Virus record (IMG/VR): IMGVR_UViG_3300030419_000230 | Coordinates: 3,658-39,155 of that record | Reading direction: 5' to 3' (one strand) | Source of the DNA: a virus | DNA: 35,498 nucleotides | Part shown: positions 15,812 through 23,852 of the stretch, piece after piece | Layout of the letters: each line of letters starts with the position of its first letter | Numbering within the stretch: position 1 is the first letter of the stretch | Translations under genes and position numbers: made by a program | Notes under the pieces: generated by a model | Seen by the model: only the letters and a program-made list of their open reading frames with translations | Told to the model about the DNA's origin: nothing | Database searches by the model: none

Positions 15812-17298
15812 ATATCTTCTCCTTCTTGTTCTGGTGGTTCTTCACCACCACCTTCATCTTCTATTTCTTTTTCCATATCTTCTATCTCATAGTCGGTCAT
15901 ATTAAGAACATTTTGTTGTACCCATCTTTTACTAAAGAATGTACCAACGTATGCTTCAATACTACCTAACATATCAACTTGTTCTCTAAGTATCTCTGCT
16001 TTTTTCAGTTCTGCAAAGTGTCCATCTTGCATAAAGTCATACTGTATATGTTGACTCATATTATCCCAATCCTCAAGAGTAATTATACCTTTGAGAATTA
16101 GTTGGGTTTTCAGAATATCTGTGAATAGAGGTGTAAACTTCTTTCTTAATCTTTGTACAAACTTAGTAAATTTAAGTTCATCTCTTGTAATCTCTGTGGA
16201 ACGACCAAGACTGAAACCTTGTTCTGCTTCTAGTCTTGAGATTGGAACATTAAGTGACCTGTATAGTTTTCTCTGAAAATAAACTATATCATCTATCTCA
16301 CCAAGATTAGAACCGCCTGGAAGTGTGGTAATCTCTGTTCCTCTACCACCTTCTCTTCTAGGTAACCAGAAATCTTCCAACATAGACATATGATTTCTGT
16401 CATCTCGTATCTCACCAGTAGATGCATCATAGACCAGTTTGTTTCTGTATCTGTTCATCACATCTTTTAGATATTGTTCTGCTTTTATCTTCGGTAAGTT
16501 ACCAACATCAATATAGAATATTCTTCTCTCTGGAGCTCTTGATATACGATAGATAACAAGTGCATCTTCAATCATACGCAATTGATTTACAGGTTTGATT
16601 GATTTGTGTAAATATGATAGAACGTGTCCTTTGTTTGCATCCACCAAACCAGACGGACAATATGTAATACTATCTGGTGATATTCTAATACCCTCAGACG
16701 TTCCTGTCATAGCCATACCCTTTTCGTTGTAAAGGTAATACTCTTCTACTTTTTTAACTAAGTTAATACTACTACCATTTTTTGGTTGTTTCACTAACTC
16801 TCTAACTTTTTTGATTTTTCTGGGTTCGATATATCTAAGTTCTACGACACCCAATTTTGGATTTTTCTTATCTATCACTTTGTGATAATATAATCTTCCG
16901 TCAACATACCACCTACGAAAAATATCGTGACCTTTTGTATCAAAATCAAGAAGTCTAAGAACACCATCAAACTCCTCCATGATTTTATTTTTAATACTTT
17001 TTGGATAAGGTAATCTATCTAAGACTATTGAAACTGATTGATCTCTTTCATCAGAAACAATACCCTCATTTATAATATCTTCAATTGCAGAGTCACACTC
17101 TGGTTGTTGTGATATGTCACGATATCTTCTGATTAAGTCTTGTTCTGTGCGATCTCTACCATCTGCATCTAAAACTTGACTGTAAAAACCACCACCACTT
17201 AAATCAATAGTACCATCATTAGATGATGGAGCGGTGAATTTCTCACCACCCTTATCATCTTTGATTCTTTCAAACTTGAAACCAAATAGTTCTGCCAT
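15808..17298 (-). CDS. gp20: Portal vertex protein gp20
   Basis: Forms the dodecameric portal for DNA entry and neck attachment. T4-type landmarks: RRYRDISQQPECDSAIEDI, PYPKSIKNKIMEEFDGVL, FRRWYVDGRLYYHKV, ELRYIEPRKIKKVRE, RAPERRIFYIDVGNLPK, EDFWLPRREGGRGTEI and RLEAEQGFSLGRSTEITRDE. 496 aa is near T4 gp20 (524). The C-terminus is acidic (EDEGGGEEPPEQEGEDI). Ribosome site AGGAGAA upstream; the start overlaps nothing and is preceded by a hairpin. Its stop overlaps the gp67-like start. Confidence 0.97.
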   Translation of the reverse strand: MAELFGFKFERIKDDKGGEKFTAPSSNDGTIDLSGGGFYSQVLDADGRDRTEQDLIRRYRDISQQPECDSAIEDIINEGIVSDERDQSVSIVLDRLPYPKSIKNKIMEEFDGVLRLLDFDTKGHDIFRRWYVDGRLYYHKVIDKKNPKLGVVELRYIEPRKIKKVRELVKQPKNGSSINLVKKVEEYYLYNEKGMAMTGTSEGIRISPDSITYCPSGLVDANKGHVLSYLHKSIKPVNQLRMIEDALVIYRISRAPERRIFYIDVGNLPKIKAEQYLKDVMNRYRNKLVYDASTGEIRDDRNHMSMLEDFWLPRREGGRGTEITTLPGGSNLGEIDDIVYFQRKLYRSLNVPISRLEAEQGFSLGRSTEITRDELKFTKFVQRLRKKFTPLFTDILKTQLILKGIITLEDWDNMSQHIQYDFMQDGHFAELKKAEILREQVDMLGSIEAYVGTFFSKRWVQQNVLNMTDYEIEDMEKEIEDEGGGEEPPEQEGEDI

Positions 17299-17308
17299 AA
17301 TTTCTCCT

Positions 17309-17332
17309 ACCTACTACTTGTATTTAGTAGGT
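17309..17332. other. Hairpin in the gp19-gp20 gap
   Basis: Perfect 7-bp inverted repeat ACCTACT / AGTAGGT with a 10-nt loop, immediately before the gp20 ribosome site. There is no T-run, so it is not a classic terminator. It could be an RNA processing or stabilising element that lets tail tube and portal mRNAs be expressed at different levels. Confidence 0.45.
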
Positions 17333-17337
17333 TAGAT

Positions 17338-17871
17338 TTAGAAACTTACGCCAGATGGTTCAAAGTGTTGGTATCTCCAAGATACTTCAAATGTTTCTAA
17401 CGCACCAGCTTCGTCACTACTTAATGCAATGTCTCCAACTGTTAGTGGATACGCATTTCTAAAAATATAAGTTTTTAGAATTGTATCATCTCTATCTAAC
17501 TGTTCTACAAATAAGTCTGTCTGATAATCAGATGGGGATGTCACACCAGTATTATTTGCATAATCGTTAATACCATTTTGCCATCTTTCCATTGCATTTC
17601 TTATCATAAAGTCTGTATCATTATAAAAAGTAGTTGTCCAAGCATCTGGTGCTGGTCTGTCACCAGAAACATAAATGTTTCTTCCTCTGAATGGAACTGC
17701 AATCTCACCTAATGTTGATGCTGGTAAGATACTTGCAGTTACAAGAAAAGATGCTCTTCTTGTATCAAGTCCTATTGCAATTCCAGAGGGTGGTGTTACA
17801 GTTACCCTAAACTGATTAGCACGAGCACCACCACCGATTAAGTTTGCTTTAAAGTCATCTATGTTTGCCAT
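17338..17871 (-). CDS. gp19: Tail tube protein gp19
   Basis: Inner tube subunit of the contractile tail. It has the N-terminal FKANLIGGGARANQFRVTVT block, ILPASTLGEIAVPFRGRNIYV, the sequence WTTTFYNDTDFMIRNAMERW and the C-terminal SWRYQHFEPSG strand, all typical of T4-like gp19. Length 177 aa (T4: 163). Ribosome site GGAGG is strong, and the gene follows gp18 with a 2-nt gap, as in T4-like phages. No repeat insertion is seen. Confidence 0.95.
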   Translation of the reverse strand: MANIDDFKANLIGGGARANQFRVTVTPPSGIAIGLDTRRASFLVTASILPASTLGEIAVPFRGRNIYVSGDRPAPDAWTTTFYNDTDFMIRNAMERWQNGINDYANNTGVTSPSDYQTDLFVEQLDRDDTILKTYIFRNAYPLTVGDIALSSDEAGALETFEVSWRYQHFEPSGVSF

Positions 17872-17873
17872 GA

Positions 17874-19979
17874 TTAACCTCCTACCTCAGTAAATGCGAC
17901 ACCTGTTCTAGTTGCAATGAAGTTCAGAGTGATGAAGTTAATTGATCTTGATGGTTTGACAAAGATGTCAGCAACAAACTCGTTTCTGTCTATGACTTCA
18001 CCAGTATTGTTAGTTCCATCTGCGACCACACTAAAGTCTTGTATACCTCGTCTGCCTTGAACATCTCGTAAGAAAGGTTCTACCAAGTTTCTAAATTGAG
18101 CTCTTGTAAATTCGTCATTAAACTCAAAGAGTTGGAACTTGGCCGCAGTTGCGATTGCCTTTTCCATAACCAAGAACAATCGTCTGACATTAATTCTGTC
18201 AAACGCACTTGGTTTAGTTAATGCAGTCTTATCTCCAAAGAGTGTTACTCCTTGTCCAGAAAAGTTCACCACAGGATTTACTCTTGCACGATAAAGTCTA
18301 TCTCTTTCTGAACCACTTGGATTATAAGAAAGTTTAATTGCACCTCTTACTCTACCTCTGTTAAATCCAGCAGGAGAAAACCATGCATCAGCAACTTGGT
18401 CTGTGTTTGCACAAAGTCCAGCAGTGTCTCCGTTAAGTGGTACAAATCTGAATAAGTCATTGTACTTATCGTACATATACTTGTATCCACTATCGAATAC
18501 CACATAAGATGATGATGGACATAAATCAAATGCAGTTATGACATTATCTGTTTGGGTGGTTGAACTATTAACACCAACTGTTGCAGAACGATATGGAGAA
18601 ACAAATGCAATACAATCTTTTCTCTCTTCTACTAACTTAGTTATCATTGTAACGTGTGTGTCTTGAGTTGATGAAGTATCACCAGCTCCACCACCTCGTC
18701 CTCCAAGAACTAAGTTAACATCTATTGATTCTGTGTCTGCAAATCTGTTGTATGCAGTATCCAATTCACCAGCTGTTGGTGCATAATCATCAGTTCCACC
18801 AGAAAGTTCACTTCTTGTTGGTAGGTCTAATACTGCGTATGTTGATGAACCATCTTCCAAGTCGATATTATCACCATTGTCTGTTGAGTCACTATCAGTA
18901 CCATCTAGTAAGAGTTTGTCACCAGCGTTTGATGATGAACTATCAGTACCATCTAGTAATATATCACCCTCTTGAGTTCCATCTACATCAGTTCCCCAGT
19001 TTGTTCCACTAGAATTATGATCCATCCAGTATACATATTGTGATTGTCTGTAGATAACATCTGGGTAGAAGATACTATCTCCTTGTGGCCCTTTTGCGTT
19101 ACTATTAACAGAGAGGTTTGCATATGTTTCTAGAACTGCGTTTGTTCTTTGTCCGTCTGCATCCACACTGAAACCAGATAGTGAACCAGTTGTATCGTAA
19201 ACAACTATGTGTACTTCGTCTAATGTACCTCTGTCATTTTCAGATGCATATGTTGATGTGCCTGGAGCTGCATCAAACAGATCGTAAAATCTCCAACGTC
19301 TACGAATGTTTGTTCCACTTGAAACTGTACTCTGTAAACCCTCACCATTTGCGTTATCTTTTAGTTTGATAACTATGGTATCTGAACTTCCACTATCGTT
19401 AACAGATGTTACTTCGTATTCATGTCCACCAGACTCACCAAAGTTTACCATGTCACCAACACTAAAAACAGTCGCATCTGAAACAGATATTGTTGTCTGT
19501 CCAGCAGCCTCTTCTGCACTTGTAGTTGTGACAGCGTTTTGTGAGTAATTGTTTGCACTAGAACATATTGAAACTCCTAATGAGTTACCAAGTGTTCCAG
19601 CATCTCTTGCAGCCCATTCTCCAACTGAACCTTGTCCTGTTGAGTAAGATTCTAGATAATGGTCTGTATTTCGTATTAGTAGTCCTGTACTACCAGCAGT
19701 TGCGTTTAGTACACCAGACTCCGCTCTAACCACAAGAAGTTGGTTTGTGTACGACAGAAAGTTAGCCGCAGTAAACCATGTTTCGTAATGATTACTTGTA
19801 GTTTGGGGTTTACCAAATATCTTTACCAGTTCTTCTTCTGAAGATATAGAAGTTACTTCAGAAACAGGCCCCTTTTCAGCGGCCATTGCAATTGCACCAA
19901 TTGATGTTGCAACTGCTGGTACGACATTTGTTAAATCTATTTCTTTGACTTTAACGCCAGGAGAAACTAAAAATGCCAT
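17874..19979 (-). CDS. gp18: Tail sheath protein gp18 with repeat insertion
   Basis: Contractile sheath subunit. The N-terminus MAFLVSPGVKVKEIDLTNVVP and the C-terminal part (AAKFQLFEFNDEFTRAQFRN, GRRGIQDFSVVADG, then FVKPSRSINFITLNFIATR) are standard for T4-like sheath proteins. In the middle, two adjacent Asp/Gly-rich module copies (18825-18965) are inserted in a surface region; they share a 21-nt exact DNA repeat. 701 aa against 659 in T4. The ribosome site is GAGGGAG, and a late promoter TATAAATA lies 43 nt upstream of the start. Confidence 0.96.
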   Translation of the reverse strand: MAFLVSPGVKVKEIDLTNVVPAVATSIGAIAMAAEKGPVSEVTSISSEEELVKIFGKPQTTSNHYETWFTAANFLSYTNQLLVVRAESGVLNATAGSTGLLIRNTDHYLESYSTGQGSVGEWAARDAGTLGNSLGVSICSSANNYSQNAVTTTSAEEAAGQTTISVSDATVFSVGDMVNFGESGGHEYEVTSVNDSGSSDTIVIKLKDNANGEGLQSTVSSGTNIRRRWRFYDLFDAAPGTSTYASENDRGTLDEVHIVVYDTTGSLSGFSVDADGQRTNAVLETYANLSVNSNAKGPQGDSIFYPDVIYRQSQYVYWMDHNSSGTNWGTDVDGTQEGDILLDGTDSSSSNAGDKLLLDGTDSDSTDNGDNIDLEDGSSTYAVLDLPTRSELSGGTDDYAPTAGELDTAYNRFADTESIDVNLVLGGRGGGAGDTSSTQDTHVTMITKLVEERKDCIAFVSPYRSATVGVNSSTTQTDNVITAFDLCPSSSYVVFDSGYKYMYDKYNDLFRFVPLNGDTAGLCANTDQVADAWFSPAGFNRGRVRGAIKLSYNPSGSERDRLYRARVNPVVNFSGQGVTLFGDKTALTKPSAFDRINVRRLFLVMEKAIATAAKFQLFEFNDEFTRAQFRNLVEPFLRDVQGRRGIQDFSVVADGTNNTGEVIDRNEFVADIFVKPSRSINFITLNFIATRTGVAFTEVGG
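18825..18965 (-). repeat. Two tandem Asp/Gly-rich module copies inside gp18
   Basis: Encodes DILLDGTDSSSSNAGDK joined to LLLDGTDSDSTDNGDNIDLE and a short tail ending YAVLD. The two copies share an exact 21-nt DNA word (18891-18911 and 18939-18959), 48 nt apart, showing local duplication. Confidence 0.75.
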
Positions 19980-20021
19980 GTTTTTACTCCCTCTATTAAA
20001 TTAATTGAGTTATTCTGATAA

Positions 20022-20029
20022 TATTTATA
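20022..20029 (-). promoter_or_regulatory. T4-type late promoter for gp18
   Basis: Exact TATAAATA on the minus strand, 43 nt before the gp18 ATG (19979), in the divergent gap between gp18 and the plus-strand cassette. Confidence 0.7.
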
Positions 20030-20070
20030 AAAAACAACATTCTAAAAACTATACCTTTATATCTACAAGT

Positions 20071-20078
20071 TATAAATA
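20071..20078 (+). promoter_or_regulatory. Possible late promoter for the plus-strand cassette
   Basis: Exact TATAAATA on the plus strand, divergent from the gp18 late promoter with 41 nt between them. It ends only 5 nt before the ATG at 20084, so a transcript would be leaderless or nearly so for the first gene. Function is therefore less sure than for the gp18 box. Confidence 0.45.
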
Positions 20079-20083
20079 ATACT

Positions 20084-20368
20084 ATGAATGAACATTATGA
20101 CAAATATAAAGAAACCATCAAAAAGGTTGCAAGAAGACACAGGTTGTTAAAAGATAAATGGATTACAGATTATTTGATGTCTAACTCCTGCTCTCATTGT
20201 GGTGAATCAGAATTGATTTGTTTACAATTTTACCCAGATGATCGTAAGATAAGAGCTATGTCCAAAAGATCTGAGGATAAAACTGAGGTATTAGAGTATA
20301 TATCAAACAACGAAATTGTATGTAGAAATTGTTTTCAGAAGTTAGATTCTGATATTATTACAAAATAG
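20084..20368 (+). CDS. Small zinc-binding, degenerate HNH-like protein, 94 aa
   Basis: First gene of the two-gene plus-strand island. It has two CxxC pairs, SCSHCGESEL and CRNCFQKL, spaced as in HNH endonucleases, plus a helical basic N-terminus (ARRHRLLKDKW). In active HNH proteins the segment after the first CxxC carries FHH; here it reads LQFYPDD, so the catalytic His pair is missing and the last HNH His is replaced (NCFQK rather than NCHxx). It may be a nuclease-derived DNA-binding protein or a decayed homing-type gene. Zinc binding is inferred from the Cys pairs. Confidence 0.65.
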   Translation: MNEHYDKYKETIKKVARRHRLLKDKWITDYLMSNSCSHCGESELICLQFYPDDRKIRAMSKRSEDKTEVLEYISNNEIVCRNCFQKLDSDIITK

Positions 20369-20375
20369 GTAAGAT

Positions 20376-21068
20376 ATGAACAATTGGGAAAATGATCTGG
20401 ATAAAAGAACAAGTGCAGGCGCTATGGGAGACAAAGTTCCAGAAGAAATATTAGATTGGTTAAAAAGTATTATATCTAAAACAAAAGATAAAAAAAACTT
20501 AGACTTTACTAATAATCTGGCAGGAAATTTAAAAGAAGAATATCTTATATTTATGCGACCAACTCAGTCTAACAAAAATCGTCAAGGATTAGTAAAATCT
20601 GATGATATGAATTTTTTAAATTATCAAAAATATATTGATAGTTTATGTTTCAATCCTTTCTTCAAAAACTTTTGGGAAAATATAAATATTCTATCAGAAA
20701 ACAGACCTTTGCAAATAGACTCATCATGGGTTAATTTTCAAAAAAAATATGAATACAATACAATGCATGATCACTGTGGTTTATTTTCGTGGGTAATATT
20801 TGTAAACATACCATATGATTTAGAGGAAGAGGAAAAATGTTTTGCTACTGGAGGGCCTACAACGACCACCTCTAAATTTTTCTTTGCATATCCTAGTAAT
20901 TCCTCATATTTCAAGAGTGCTATAAAAACATCCGTATTAAATGTGGATAAAAGTTATGAGGGAAAAATAATTATATTTCCAGCACACACACTACATGGTG
21001 TGAATCCATTTTATACAAGTGATGAATATAGAATAACTGTATCTGGTAATATGGTTTTTCAAGTTTAA
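20376..21068 (+). CDS. Putative Fe(II)/2-oxoglutarate oxygenase, 230 aa (plus strand)
   Basis: Dioxygenase-like protein. Iron site H-x-H in NTMHDHCGLFSWVIFVNIP, distal His in FPAHTLHGVNPFYTSDE and co-substrate Arg in YRITVSGNM. These blocks align with the minus-strand gene at 2691-3347, making the pair paralogous. The first 90 residues (including KVPEEILDWLKSIIS) have no known motif. It follows the HNH-like gene by 7 nt and ends immediately against the convergent gp17 stop with no base between. Substrate unknown. Confidence 0.75.
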   Translation: MNNWENDLDKRTSAGAMGDKVPEEILDWLKSIISKTKDKKNLDFTNNLAGNLKEEYLIFMRPTQSNKNRQGLVKSDDMNFLNYQKYIDSLCFNPFFKNFWENINILSENRPLQIDSSWVNFQKKYEYNTMHDHCGLFSWVIFVNIPYDLEEEEKCFATGGPTTTTSKFFFAYPSNSSYFKSAIKTSVLNVDKSYEGKIIIFPAHTLHGVNPFYTSDEYRITVSGNMVFQV

Positions 21069-22718
21069 TTACCAATTAGAATCATAGTTTCTAACTATTG
21101 GATTCCATTTAGTTCCATACTCGTCCACCATATTTCCTATATTCTCATCCTCTAATCCATTAACGACAAATCCAAATGGAGCCATATCCTGTTCCAACTG
21201 GTCTTGTTGTTCTTTGAACATTTGTTCTCGTATGTCATTGTTTGTTAGTTCTTTGAAATAAGTCTGGTCTGTCGCCCAACCAAATATAAACATACACGCA
21301 ACCAAATCATCATTACAACCATCATCGGCTTCAAATGATGACCCCTTGACTATAAATGTAGATAGTTCGTTAATACAATCAAAATCCTCAACGATTATTT
21401 TATCACTTTCTAATAGTTGTTTAAGATTAGAACAACCAATCTTTTTTACTGCTTTTGTTGTTCTCACCCCCAGTTGTGCTTTACCTCCAGAGAAACCACC
21501 ACCCATAATCTGACCAGCACGACCTCTCATAGATGCCATAACTAGGTTATCATATTCCAAATCAAATTGCATTGCGTTTGCAACTTGTTCTCCTATATCA
21601 TTTACCTCTATAAGAACAAATGCTTGATTATACGCTCTTGCAACATGATATATTTTTTGTGGAAACATCATAGGTTTCACTTCGTTATCTTTAAACTTTG
21701 CAACGATACGATAAGGAACTTTTGTAACATCAAAAACAACATACGCAGAGTAGTCATTCTTCGTTCCTCTTGATACGTCTGCACACATGAAGTATGTGTG
21801 GTCTTTTTGTGGTTGTTCATATACATCTAATCCAGCGTTTGATGTTTCTGGTGTTTTATATGCGAGTGTTCTTAATTTAGATGGTGTGATAAGTGTGTCG
21901 ATAGAACCAAGAAACTCACACTCAAATTCTGTTTGGAATTGTTGTTCACTTGTGTTTGCGATTGTTTCTTTTTTCCACTTGTCATCACGACCAGGCACTT
22001 CACTCCAATGTACCTCTATAGGTATGTAAGAGTTTCGTCTTTCCTCTGCATCTGTCCAGAGTTTATAGAACATATTCATACCATGTGGAGTAGAAACAAT
22101 CATAACTTTTGTAGTTTTACCAGATGATATTGTGGGATACACAGAACTGAAGAACTGTTCTGCAACATTAGATGGAACATATGCGAACTCGTCTAAGAAT
22201 ATAATATTATAAGAACCACCACGAACTGCACTAGCAGAAGTAGACGAAGCCAAAATCTTTGATCCGTTTTCAAGTTCAAGACTCCCTTTGTTCCATGACA
22301 TAACTCCTTGTTGTAACCATTTAGGTAGGTGTTCGTATGCAAGTTGTAGTCGTCCTAATAAATCTCTTGCAGTTGCAGCCTTATTCGCAAGTATCGCTAT
22401 GTTAACACTTGGGTTGAAAAGTGAGTAGTGTAGTAGATAGGATATCATAGTCGTGGATTTACCAGACTGTCTTGGTAACTTACAGATTGTAAAACGATTT
22501 TTGTGGAACGTACCAACCATTTCCTTTTGAAAGGGGTACATCTTAAATGGTATTAAACCCTCGTCCAGAGATACAATTCGTACATAATTTTGGATGAAGT
22601 AGAGCGGGTCTTCCATACATCTTGCGTACTCTTGGACTTGTTTTTTTGTCCATTGTTGTTGGACATTAGCCTTTTTAAGATTCGGATTACCCAGATATGT
22701 TGCATCATTGATTGTCAT
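21069..22718 (-). CDS. gp17: Terminase large subunit gp17
   Basis: DNA-packaging motor with ATPase and nuclease domains. Walker A LPRQSGKST is at residues 81-89, Walker B NIIFLDEFAYV at 171-181, and the coupling motif in KVMIVSTPHG near 204-213. The C-terminal RNase H-like nuclease begins FMCADVSRGTKNDYSAYVV (Asp314) with LIEVNDIGE and a later DDGCNDDLV acidic block. Length 549 aa. The start overlaps the upstream oxygenase by 14 nt. In T4, gp16 directly precedes gp17; here two oxygenase genes are inserted between them. Confidence 0.96.
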   Translation of the reverse strand: MTINDATYLGNPNLKKANVQQQWTKKQVQEYARCMEDPLYFIQNYVRIVSLDEGLIPFKMYPFQKEMVGTFHKNRFTICKLPRQSGKSTTMISYLLHYSLFNPSVNIAILANKAATARDLLGRLQLAYEHLPKWLQQGVMSWNKGSLELENGSKILASSTSASAVRGGSYNIIFLDEFAYVPSNVAEQFFSSVYPTISSGKTTKVMIVSTPHGMNMFYKLWTDAEERRNSYIPIEVHWSEVPGRDDKWKKETIANTSEQQFQTEFECEFLGSIDTLITPSKLRTLAYKTPETSNAGLDVYEQPQKDHTYFMCADVSRGTKNDYSAYVVFDVTKVPYRIVAKFKDNEVKPMMFPQKIYHVARAYNQAFVLIEVNDIGEQVANAMQFDLEYDNLVMASMRGRAGQIMGGGFSGGKAQLGVRTTKAVKKIGCSNLKQLLESDKIIVEDFDCINELSTFIVKGSSFEADDGCNDDLVACMFIFGWATDQTYFKELTNNDIREQMFKEQQDQLEQDMAPFGFVVNGLEDENIGNMVDEYGTKWNPIVRNYDSNW

Positions 22719-23283
22719 GGAATTTCCACCACCCTGTTATGATATATTTATCTGAGTCATGGTTTGTAACTCCCCTATGAGTGTGTGTCCAGGCTGCAGG
22801 CCATATCACTGTTAATCCTTTATGACATGGAGTTGTAGTTTTTTGATGAAAGAACTCTGTACCAGCATTGTCTAAAGTATTTAAATAAGTCATAAAAACT
22901 AAATGTCTATGTAAAACAATATCATGACCACTATTTTCCATGTGCCAATTATAAAAACCTTCTCCAGGCTTATAGTGTTGTATTTTTATGGGATCAAGTA
23001 TATTATAAGAGTGTACACTATCACAGTAAGGATATCTTTCCTTATAAGAACGTAATGCAATATTTAAATGATAAACATAATCTCTCATTTCACTATGGTC
23101 TAAATCTAATTCTACATCTGTTGACCTTTTCCAATCTGGTTTTTTTTCATTACCCCAGTAGTTTGAACCATCAATCCAATGATCTTTTTCAGTGTGAAAG
23201 AGTTCAATAAGATTATCACAAATTTCTTCTGGTATATACCACCCTCCAATAAAACTACCATAGTCTATATCATATTCTTTCAT
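22705..23283 (-). CDS. Prolyl-hydroxylase-like 2OG oxygenase, tandem copy 1, 192 aa
   Basis: Dioxygenase of a type with an N-terminal GGWYIPEEICDNLIELF and a core QHYKPGEGFYNWHMEN. The iron site is H-x-E (WHME) instead of the usual H-x-D. Then come RHLVFMTYLNTLDNAGTEFF and a distal His in WPAAWTHTHRGV; a Lys in DKYIITGWW takes the usual Arg position for 2-oxoglutarate, as in several P4H enzymes. It is about half-identical to the next gene by eye, and the DNA repeat at 22854-22910 confirms common origin. It is coupled to gp17 by a 14-nt overlap. Confidence 0.8.
   Translation of the reverse strand: MKEYDIDYGSFIGGWYIPEEICDNLIELFHTEKDHWIDGSNYWGNEKKPDWKRSTDVELDLDHSEMRDYVYHLNIALRSYKERYPYCDSVHSYNILDPIKIQHYKPGEGFYNWHMENSGHDIVLHRHLVFMTYLNTLDNAGTEFFHQKTTTPCHKGLTVIWPAAWTHTHRGVTNHDSDKYIITGWWKFHDNQ
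22854..22910 (-). repeat. Duplicated segment, copy 1 (oxygenase pair)
   Basis: 57 nt matching 23441-23497 with only two mismatches, at homologous codons of the two tandem oxygenases (coding for the RHLVFMTYLN region). It shows gene duplication, or later gene conversion that kept this stretch alike. Confidence 0.8.
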
Positions 23284-23852
23284 TTCATTTTCTCCTGTTG
23301 TTCATTAAAACTATACCATCCTGTCGTGATGTATTTTTCACCAACATTGTTTACAATACCTTTGTGCGTGTGTGTCCAAGTTGCAGGCCATATCAATGTC
23401 AATCCTTTTTCACATGGTGTTGTAACATTCTGATATAAAAACTCTGTACCAGCATTTTCTAAACTATTTAAATAAGTCATAAAAACTAAATGTCTATATG
23501 TGTGCACACCTTTGCCATTATTTTCAAAATGCCATTTATGAAATCCTTCACCTGGCTTATAGTGTTGTATTTTTACATTTTCTTTTATAGTGTAAGAACT
23601 AACTTGGTCACTATGACAATATCTTTTTTTATAATTGTTTAAACACTCTTGTAAATGATCTAGATACTTTTGTATTTTTAAATAAGATGGTTCTATGTAC
23701 ATCTCTTTAAATTTTTTCCAATCTTCTTTCCCATCTTCCCAATGATTTTTTTCTGAGTGGAATAGTTTAATAAGATCGTCACATATTTCATTTGGAATGT
23801 ACCATCCACCTATGAAAGTTTTAGTATCTATTTCAAAATTTTTTTCCATCAT
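23280..23852 (-). CDS. Prolyl-hydroxylase-like 2OG oxygenase, tandem copy 2, 190 aa
   Basis: Second member of the tandem pair. Same order of blocks: FIGGWYIPNEICDDLIKLF, QHYKPGEGFHKWHFEN (H-x-E again), RHLVFMTYLNSLENAGTEF, WPATWTHTHKGI and a Lys in EKYITTGWY. The N-terminal third is more diverged and shorter than in copy 1. Two adjacent ATGs (23852, 23849) are possible starts; no good ribosome site distinguishes them. It overlaps gp16 by about 20 nt and copy 1 by 4 nt. Both copies keep the active-site residues, suggesting that both are functional. Confidence 0.8.
   Translation of the reverse strand: MMEKNFEIDTKTFIGGWYIPNEICDDLIKLFHSEKNHWEDGKEDWKKFKEMYIEPSYLKIQKYLDHLQECLNNYKKRYCHSDQVSSYTIKENVKIQHYKPGEGFHKWHFENNGKGVHTYRHLVFMTYLNSLENAGTEFLYQNVTTPCEKGLTLIWPATWTHTHKGIVNNVGEKYITTGWYSFNEQQEKMK
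23441..23497 (-). repeat. Duplicated segment, copy 2 (oxygenase pair)
   Basis: Partner of 22854-22910; see that entry. Spacing between copies is 587 nt, about one gene length, as expected from tandem duplication of the whole gene. Confidence 0.8.
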
